A DNA stretch of 64,000 bases from Streptomyces caeruleatus. GTDB taxonomy: Bacteria > Actinomycetota > Actinomycetes > Streptomycetales > Streptomycetaceae. How positions within the stretch are numbered: position 1 is the stretch's first letter; every line of letters begins with the position of its first letter. The notes beneath the pieces were generated by a model that was given only the letters and a program-made list of their open reading frames with translations, had not been told where the DNA came from and ran no database searches. Both the position numbers and the translations under genes were made by a program. Shown piece by piece: positions 59,457 to 64,000 of this stretch. The DNA is taken from positions 218,522-282,521 of the forward strand of contig NZ_KQ948930.1 of the NCBI RefSeq assembly GCF_001514235.1, written 5' to 3'.

Positions 59457-60355
59457 CCGCGACCGAACTGACGACTCCTCAGTCCTCGCCGCCCGCGAAG
59501 ACCCGGCGCGAACGGCCCCGGGTGATGGGCGCCGGCAAGCAGCTGCACGCCGGTCCGCTCACCTACGTCGTCCTGACCGTGTTCGCGCTGGTCTCGCTTG
59601 CCCCGCTGGTGTGGACGGCGATCGCGGCCTCGCGCACCGACCGGCGGCTCGCGGAGACCCCGCCGCCGCTGTGGTTCGGCGGCAACCTGTTCAAGAACAT
59701 GGAACGGGCGTGGGAGGAGGGCGGGCTCGGCACGGCGATGTTCAACACCATCTTCGTGGCGGGCATGATCACCATCAGCACGGTCCTGTTCGCCACGCTC
59801 GCCGGTTTCGCCTTCGCCAAGCTCCGGTTCCGGTTCTCCGGTCTCCTGCTGATGCTGACGATCGGCACGATGATGATCCCGCCGCAGCTGGCCGTCGTAC
59901 CGCTGTATCTGTGGATGGCGGACCTCGGCTGGTCGAACCAGCTCCAGACGGTCATCCTGCCGACGCTGTGCACGGCCTTCGGTACGTTCTTCATGCGCCA
60001 GTACCTGCTCCAGGCACTGCCGACCGAGCTGATCGAGGCGGCGCGGGTGGACGGCGCGAGCAGTCTGCGGGTCGTCTGGCACGTGGTGTTCCCGGCGGCG
60101 CGGCCGGCGATGGCCGTCCTCGGCCTGCTGACCTTCGTGTTCGCCTGGAACGACTTCCTGTGGCCGATCATCGCCCTGAACCAGGAGAACCCGACCGTGC
60201 AGGTCGCGCTCAACTCCCTCGGCACCGGCTATGTCCCCGACCAGGCGGTGATCATGGCGGGCGCCCTGCTCGGCACGTTGCCGCTGCTGATCGCCTTCCT
60301 GCTGTTCGGCAAGCAGATCGTCGGCGGCATCATGCAGGGCGCGGTCAAGGGCTGA
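59453..60355 (+). CDS. cebG: cellobiose ABC permease CebG
   Basis: A 300-aa MalG-type permease partnering CebF. Helices include LTYVVLTVFALVSLAPLVWTAIAAS and MITISTVLFATLAGFAFAKL; the EAA loop ALPTELIEAARVDGASSLRVVWHVVFPAARP is intact. It overlaps cebF by 4 nt (ATGA). The following gene, bglC, hydrolyses the imported sugars. Confidence 0.93.
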   Translation: MTATELTTPQSSPPAKTRRERPRVMGAGKQLHAGPLTYVVLTVFALVSLAPLVWTAIAASRTDRRLAETPPPLWFGGNLFKNMERAWEEGGLGTAMFNTIFVAGMITISTVLFATLAGFAFAKLRFRFSGLLLMLTIGTMMIPPQLAVVPLYLWMADLGWSNQLQTVILPTLCTAFGTFFMRQYLLQALPTELIEAARVDGASSLRVVWHVVFPAARPAMAVLGLLTFVFAWNDFLWPIIALNQENPTVQVALNSLGTGYVPDQAVIMAGALLGTLPLLIAFLLFGKQIVGGIMQGAVKG

Positions 60356-60462
60356 CGCGCGCCCACCCCGCTTCGGCCGTACGACTCCGGGGGCCGGGTC
60401 ACCGCCGCCTCGGCCCCTGCACCACCTTCCCCCCTCCTACCCGTCGGTCTCCAGACCCCTTA

Positions 60463-60476
60463 TGGGAGCGCTTCCA
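60463..60476. promoter_or_regulatory. CebR box over the bglC start
   Basis: TGGGAGCGCTTCCA differs from the palindrome upstream of cebE by one base. Its last base is the A of the bglC ATG, and its GGGAG doubles as the ribosome binding site, so bound CebR would block the start region. Confidence 0.88.
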
Positions 60477-61906
60477 TGCCTGAACCCATGTCCTCCGTCT
60501 CCTTTCCCCCCGCCTTCCTCTGGGGTGCGGCGACGTCCGCGTACCAGATCGAGGGAGCGGTGCGGGAGGACGGCCGTACCCCGTCGATCTGGGACACCTT
60601 CAGCCACACACCGGGTAAGACGGCCGGCGGCGAGCACGGTGACATCGCTGTCGACCACTACCACCGCTACCGCGACGACGTGGCGCTGATGGCCGATCTC
60701 GGCCTGGGCGCGTACCGCTTCTCGGTCTCCTGGTCGCGCGTCCAGCCGACGGGCCGCGGCCCGGCCGTGCAGCGGGGTCTGGACTTCTACCGCCGGCTGG
60801 TGGACGAGCTGCTGGCGAAGGGCATCAAGCCCGCCGTGACCCTCTACCACTGGGATCTGCCGCAGGAGCTGGAGGACGCGGGGGGCTGGCCGGAGCGCGA
60901 GACGGCGTACCGGTTCGCCGAGTACGCGCAGATCGTCGGTGCGGCGCTCGGCGACCGCGTGGAGCAGTGGATCACGCTCAACGAGCCGTGGTGCAGCGCG
61001 TTCCTGGGCTACAGCTCGGGGGTGCACGCGCCCGGCCGTACGGAACCGGCGGCCTCGCTGCGGGCGGCCCACCACCTCAACCTGGCGCACGGCCTGGGCA
61101 CCGAGGCCCTGCGCTCGGTGATGCCGGCCCGCAACTCGGTGGCGCTCAGCCTCAACTCCGCCGTGGTGCGGCCGCTTTCGCAGGACCCGGCGGACCTGGC
61201 GGCGGCCCGGAAGATCGACGACCTGGCCAACGGCGTCTTCCACGGCCCGATCCTGCACGGCGTGTACCCGGAGTCGCTGTACGCGGCGACGGAGCTGGTG
61301 ACGGACTGGTCGTACGTCCTGGACGGCGACCTGGCCAAGATCAACCAGCCGCTGGACGCCCTGGGGCTGAACTACTACACCCCCGCGCTGGTGTCGGCGG
61401 CGGAGACGGAGGTCAGCGGTCCGCGGGCGGACGGGCACGGTGCAAGCGAGCACTCGCCGTGGCCGTGCGCGGACGACGTGACGTTCCACCAGACCCCGGG
61501 TGAGCGCACGGAGATGGGCTGGACGATCGACCCGACCGGCCTGCACGACCTGATCATGCGCTACTCCCGGGAGGCTCCCGGCCTGCCGCTCTACATCACC
61601 GAGAACGGCGCGGCCTACGACGACAAGCCGGACCCCGACGGCCGCGTCCACGACCCGGAGCGCATCGCCTACCTGCACGGCCACCTCGCCGCCGTCCGCC
61701 GCGCCATCACCGACGGCGCCGACGTCCGCGGCTACTACCTGTGGTCCCTGATGGACAACTTCGAGTGGGCGTACGGCTACGAGAAGCGGTTCGGGGCCGT
61801 GTACGTCGACTACTCGACGCTTGAGCGGACGCCGAAGTCGAGTGCGTACTGGTACGGGAAGGCGGCTCGGACGGGGGTGTTGCCGGGGGTGGAGACGGAG
61901 CTCTAG
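60476..61906 (+). CDS. bglC: intracellular GH1 beta-glucosidase BglC
   Basis: A 476-aa cytoplasmic GH1 enzyme that cleaves cellobiose and cello-oligosaccharides taken up by CebEFG. FPPAFLWGAATSAYQIEG (GH1 N-terminal signature), the acid/base Glu in TLNEPWCS, the nucleophile Glu in LYITENGAAYDD, and the sugar-binding YYLWSLMDNFEWAYGYEKRFG are all intact. No signal peptide. By cleaving the CebR inducer it feeds back on the regulon. Confidence 0.95.
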   Translation: MPEPMSSVSFPPAFLWGAATSAYQIEGAVREDGRTPSIWDTFSHTPGKTAGGEHGDIAVDHYHRYRDDVALMADLGLGAYRFSVSWSRVQPTGRGPAVQRGLDFYRRLVDELLAKGIKPAVTLYHWDLPQELEDAGGWPERETAYRFAEYAQIVGAALGDRVEQWITLNEPWCSAFLGYSSGVHAPGRTEPAASLRAAHHLNLAHGLGTEALRSVMPARNSVALSLNSAVVRPLSQDPADLAAARKIDDLANGVFHGPILHGVYPESLYAATELVTDWSYVLDGDLAKINQPLDALGLNYYTPALVSAAETEVSGPRADGHGASEHSPWPCADDVTFHQTPGERTEMGWTIDPTGLHDLIMRYSREAPGLPLYITENGAAYDDKPDPDGRVHDPERIAYLHGHLAAVRRAITDGADVRGYYLWSLMDNFEWAYGYEKRFGAVYVDYSTLERTPKSSAYWYGKAARTGVLPGVETEL

Positions 61907-61938
61907 CGGACGGGGGCGGAGCGGGGGCGGAGTGCGGG

Positions 61939-61967
61939 GTGCGGCACGAGGAGGGGACGTGCCGCAC
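61939..61967. terminator. hairpin between bglC and the trypco2/chitinase unit
   Basis: GTGCGGCAC (61939-61947) pairs with GTGCCGCAC (61959-61967), loop 11 nt, in a convergent gap of 147 nt. No other feature is seen there. Confidence 0.6.
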
Positions 61968-62053
61968 TCCGTGCGGTCTGGAACTCCGCGCACGGCCCTC
62001 CTCGCGGAACTCCAGCGGCGAGCTGGGCGGGGGCGTCCGCGCGCAGCCCTCGC

Positions 62054-62362
62054 TCAGATCTCGCCGTCGACCGCGTCACCCGCGATCAACGCCGTCTGTG
62101 CGGTACCGCCGCCCGACGGCACCACCTTCGGAGTGAGCGTGAGCGTGATCCGCTGTGTCTCGGCGTGGCCGTACTTGCCGCTCGCCCCGGCGTCCACGAC
62201 CCACAGCCGTACCTTCGCGTCCCCGCCGCCCTCCCGTGTGACGGCGACCGACGCCTCGACCTCGACGGGACCCAGCTCGAAGCGCAGCATCCTGCCGTCG
62301 CCGTCCGCCACCGCACTGGTCAGCTGTTCCCGCAACTCACGGATCATGTCACCAGGCGTCAC
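62054..62362 (-). CDS. trypsin-co-occurring domain 2 (trypco2) family protein
   Basis: A 102-aa small protein matching the trypco2 family: MIRELREQLTSAVADGDG, FELGPVEVEASVAVTREGG, and AKVRLWVVDAGASGKYGHAETQRITLTLTP in order, then a short variable tail. The family was named for occurring beside trypsin-like effectors in conflict-type systems of multicellular bacteria. No such protease gene is in view here. The GTG at 62362 overlaps the chitinase stop (GTGA), so the two genes are translationally coupled. Role in this context unknown. Confidence 0.85.
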   Translation of the reverse strand: MTPGDMIRELREQLTSAVADGDGRMLRFELGPVEVEASVAVTREGGGDAKVRLWVVDAGASGKYGHAETQRITLTLTPKVVPSGGGTAQTALIAGDAVDGEI

Positions 62363-63834
62363 TTTCCGTACGCCGCGAACGCCTTCGAGAACGCGAACTT
62401 CTCCTGGAGGATCGAGCTGCACGTCGCGTCCGCCGCCGGCTTCTCGCCGCCCGCGCACTGCTTGTCGCGGGTCGCCGACCACATCGACAGCCAGCCGAGG
62501 CCCTTGGACTGGGCGAACCTCACCAGTTGCGTGGCGTCGTCGACCTTGAAGATCTCGGTGGTGACGTCGTTGACGCCGATCATCGGGGTGACGGCGACCG
62601 TCTTCCAGGCCGCGCTGTCGGAGAGGCCGAGGACGCTCTTGACCTGGGCCTGGGTGGCGGTGGCCGCCTGTTCGGCGTAGGTGCCCATGTCGCCGCTGTA
62701 CGCGGGCCCGTAGTCCATCGCCATGATGTTGACGGCGTCGATCTTCACGCCGTTGCGCTTGGCGTCGGCGAGGAGGTCGACGCCGGGCTGGGTCAGGCCC
62801 TCCGGCATCACGGGGAGGGTGTAGGAGACGTCCAGGTCCGGGTGCCGCTGCTGGAGCTCGGCTATCGCCTGGGCGCGGCGGGTGTTCGCCGCCTTGTCCG
62901 GCAGCGCGCCGCCCTCGACGTCGAAGTCGACCTTGGTCAGCTTGTACGCGTCCACGACCTTGCCGTACGCCGCCGCCAGCGCCTGCGCCGAGGAGCAGGT
63001 CGTCGCCAGCTCGCTGCCGGCCGCGCCGCCGAAGGAGACACGGACGTCGCCGCCCTTGGCGCGCAGGTCGCCGATCTGCGCGGCCACCGCGTCGGTGCCG
63101 AGGTCGGTGACGCCGCCCCACTTCGGGGTGCAGCCGCCGCCGTCGGTGACGAAGGCGAGGTTGTAGTTCTTCACGCCGGTGGCCTCGGCGCTCGCCGCCA
63201 GGTCGAACGCCGGGTAGAGGGAGGTGTCGATGTACGGGGCGAAGCCGGCGCCGGCGCCGGTTCCGGTTCCGGTGCCGGGGGTCTCCGAGGGCTTGGCGGT
63301 GGGGGTCGGGGTCGGGGGCGTGCTCCGGGTGGGCGTGGCCGTCGGCTTCGGTGTCGGCGTGGCGGATCCGGTGGACGTGGGCCGGCCGCTCGGCTCGGGT
63401 GTCGCGCCGTCGTCCGTGGAGCACTTGGCGCCGTCGATCAGACAGGCCGCCGGGGAGCCCTTGCCGTTGACCACGAAGCCGACGGTCACCGACTCACCGG
63501 CCGCGAGCCCGTCCCGGTCCCACTTGGGCGGCGTGACGGTGACGTGCTGCCCGCTCACCTTCGACTCGGCGTTCCACAGCGAGCTCAGCTTCGAGCCCGC
63601 CGGCAGGTCGAACTCCAGCGTCCACTCCTTCTCGGTCCCGCCACTGTTGTTGGTGACGACGTACTGCGCGGTGTACCCCGTCGACCAGTCACTGGTCTTC
63701 GTGTACGCCGCCCCGATGCCGGCCGCCTGGGCGGTGCCCGTGAACAGGACCGCGCCGCCGCCGACCACGGACGCGGCGACGAGACCGCCGATCGCCTTGT
63801 TCCTGCCGCTGACCTTGCGCCGGTGCGTACTCAT
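62359..63834 (-). CDS. secreted GH18 chitinase with N-terminal CBM2
   Basis: A 491-aa exported chitinase. After a signal peptide (KAIGGLVAASVVGGGAVLFTGTAQA) comes a family 2 carbohydrate-binding module (about 30-130: SDWSTGYTAQYVVTNNS...WTLEFDLPAG). A Pro/Thr linker (about 135-190) leads to a GH18 barrel. The catalytic motif reads TKVDFDVEG: the three core acids DxDxE are present, the first Asp of DxxDxDxE is Thr, as in some actinobacterial GH18 groups. AMDYGP and LGWLSMWSATRD fit the barrel. AGG lies 7 nt before the ATG. Coupled to trypco2. Confidence 0.9.
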   Translation of the reverse strand: MSTHRRKVSGRNKAIGGLVAASVVGGGAVLFTGTAQAAGIGAAYTKTSDWSTGYTAQYVVTNNSGGTEKEWTLEFDLPAGSKLSSLWNAESKVSGQHVTVTPPKWDRDGLAAGESVTVGFVVNGKGSPAACLIDGAKCSTDDGATPEPSGRPTSTGSATPTPKPTATPTRSTPPTPTPTAKPSETPGTGTGTGAGAGFAPYIDTSLYPAFDLAASAEATGVKNYNLAFVTDGGGCTPKWGGVTDLGTDAVAAQIGDLRAKGGDVRVSFGGAAGSELATTCSSAQALAAAYGKVVDAYKLTKVDFDVEGGALPDKAANTRRAQAIAELQQRHPDLDVSYTLPVMPEGLTQPGVDLLADAKRNGVKIDAVNIMAMDYGPAYSGDMGTYAEQAATATQAQVKSVLGLSDSAAWKTVAVTPMIGVNDVTTEIFKVDDATQLVRFAQSKGLGWLSMWSATRDKQCAGGEKPAADATCSSILQEKFAFSKAFAAYGK

Positions 63835-63919
63835 CACGTGCCTGCCTTCGCTCATCACGGGGGTTCCCGAGGGGTGGGGTGCGGCAGCACGCTAGCGATC
63901 CGGAATCGGGCAAAAGCCC

Positions 63920-63994
63920 TGATCCAGACCGGCGTTGAGGACCTTAGGGTGCGCTTAAGGAAGGGATCGGGGACGGTTAAAGGTCGAGACCAAT
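63920..63994. promoter_or_regulatory. dre-like elements upstream of the chitinase
   Basis: AAAGGTCGAGACCAAT (63979-63994) shares 12 of 16 bases with the DasR consensus, including GGTC-GA-GACC. TGATCCAGACCG (63920-63931) resembles the repeat half found in Streptomyces chitinase promoters. Both lie 86-160 nt before the chitinase start. Confidence 0.5.
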
Positions 63995-64000
63995 CTGCCG

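Noticed and set aside
62054..63424. A long minus-strand frame fusing trypco2 with a C-terminal extension into the chitinase region.
   Set aside because: The upstream part is the shadow frame of the chitinase; the real start is the coupled GTG at 62362.
1..64000. CRISPR arrays, insertion sequences, phage genes, replication origins.
   Set aside because: No spaced direct-repeat arrays, transposase or phage motifs were seen; repeats found are short tandem or dispersed intergenic elements.

Overview
The window is high-GC actinobacterial chromosome and almost certainly comes from a Streptomyces. It carries a complete desferrioxamine cluster behind iron boxes, adpA with a TTA codon, orn followed by tRNA-His, and a cebR-cebEFG-bglC locus with its 14-bp palindrome. 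From memory this order resembles the S. coelicolor core region around SCO2758-SCO2798. Many genes show Tat or lipoprotein signals, GTG/TTG starts and 4-bp ATGA/GTGA overlaps.

Layout. 1-11 kb: secreted and cell-envelope functions (a NagZ-type GH3 enzyme, a four-Cys-repeat lipoprotein, an S37 aminopeptidase, a small secreted protein, a fused two-half ABC exporter, a phytase-like esterase, a beta-lactamase-fold hydrolase). 11-13.6 kb: an accessory module with a nucleotidyltransferase, two coupled small genes and an XRE(DUF5753)-DUF397 pair, carrying two near-identical palindromic operators. 13.7-17 kb: an ArnT-like glycosyltransferase and a secreted endonuclease I. 17.1-20.3 kb: an EACC1 gene coupled to a 920-aa protein that joins a caspase-like protease, a Ser/Thr kinase, a membrane segment and three extracellular four-Cys repeats, with a TTA codon inside the kinase. 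20.7-26.7 kb: a ureohydrolase, a TPP enzyme, a frameshifted sodium:solute symporter and a divergent PucR regulator. 26.8-37 kb: a phosphatase, TesB, an acyl-CoA dehydrogenase, DedA, and a TetR regulator facing a leucine/isovalerate catabolic operon. 37-44.4 kb: desE, a siderophore-interacting reductase and desABCD. 44.5-52.3 kb: a DasR-boxed hexosaminidase, a DUF4429 protein, a Tat phosphatase, glmS, an acetate-type transporter and a UspA protein. 52.7-55.5 kb: adpA, orn, tRNA-His. 55.7-61.9 kb: cellobiose uptake and hydrolysis under CebR. 62-64 kb: a GH18 chitinase coupled to a trypsin-co-occurring (trypco2) gene.

How they work together. Much of the window concerns acquiring polymers and amino sugars and linking that to development: chitinase, hexosaminidase, the NagZ-like enzyme and glmS for GlcNAc, and cebEFG-bglC for cello-oligosaccharides. 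Local DasR-like and CebR boxes and the developmental regulator AdpA tie into this. Iron supply is the DmdR1-type des regulon.

The most unusual elements are two components known from bacterial biological-conflict systems: the EACC1/caspase-kinase pair, whose TTA codon would make it bldA-dependent, and trypco2 coupled to a chitinase. Starts were adjusted to visible ribosome binding sites where stated. Family assignments rest on motif recognition, not on a database search.
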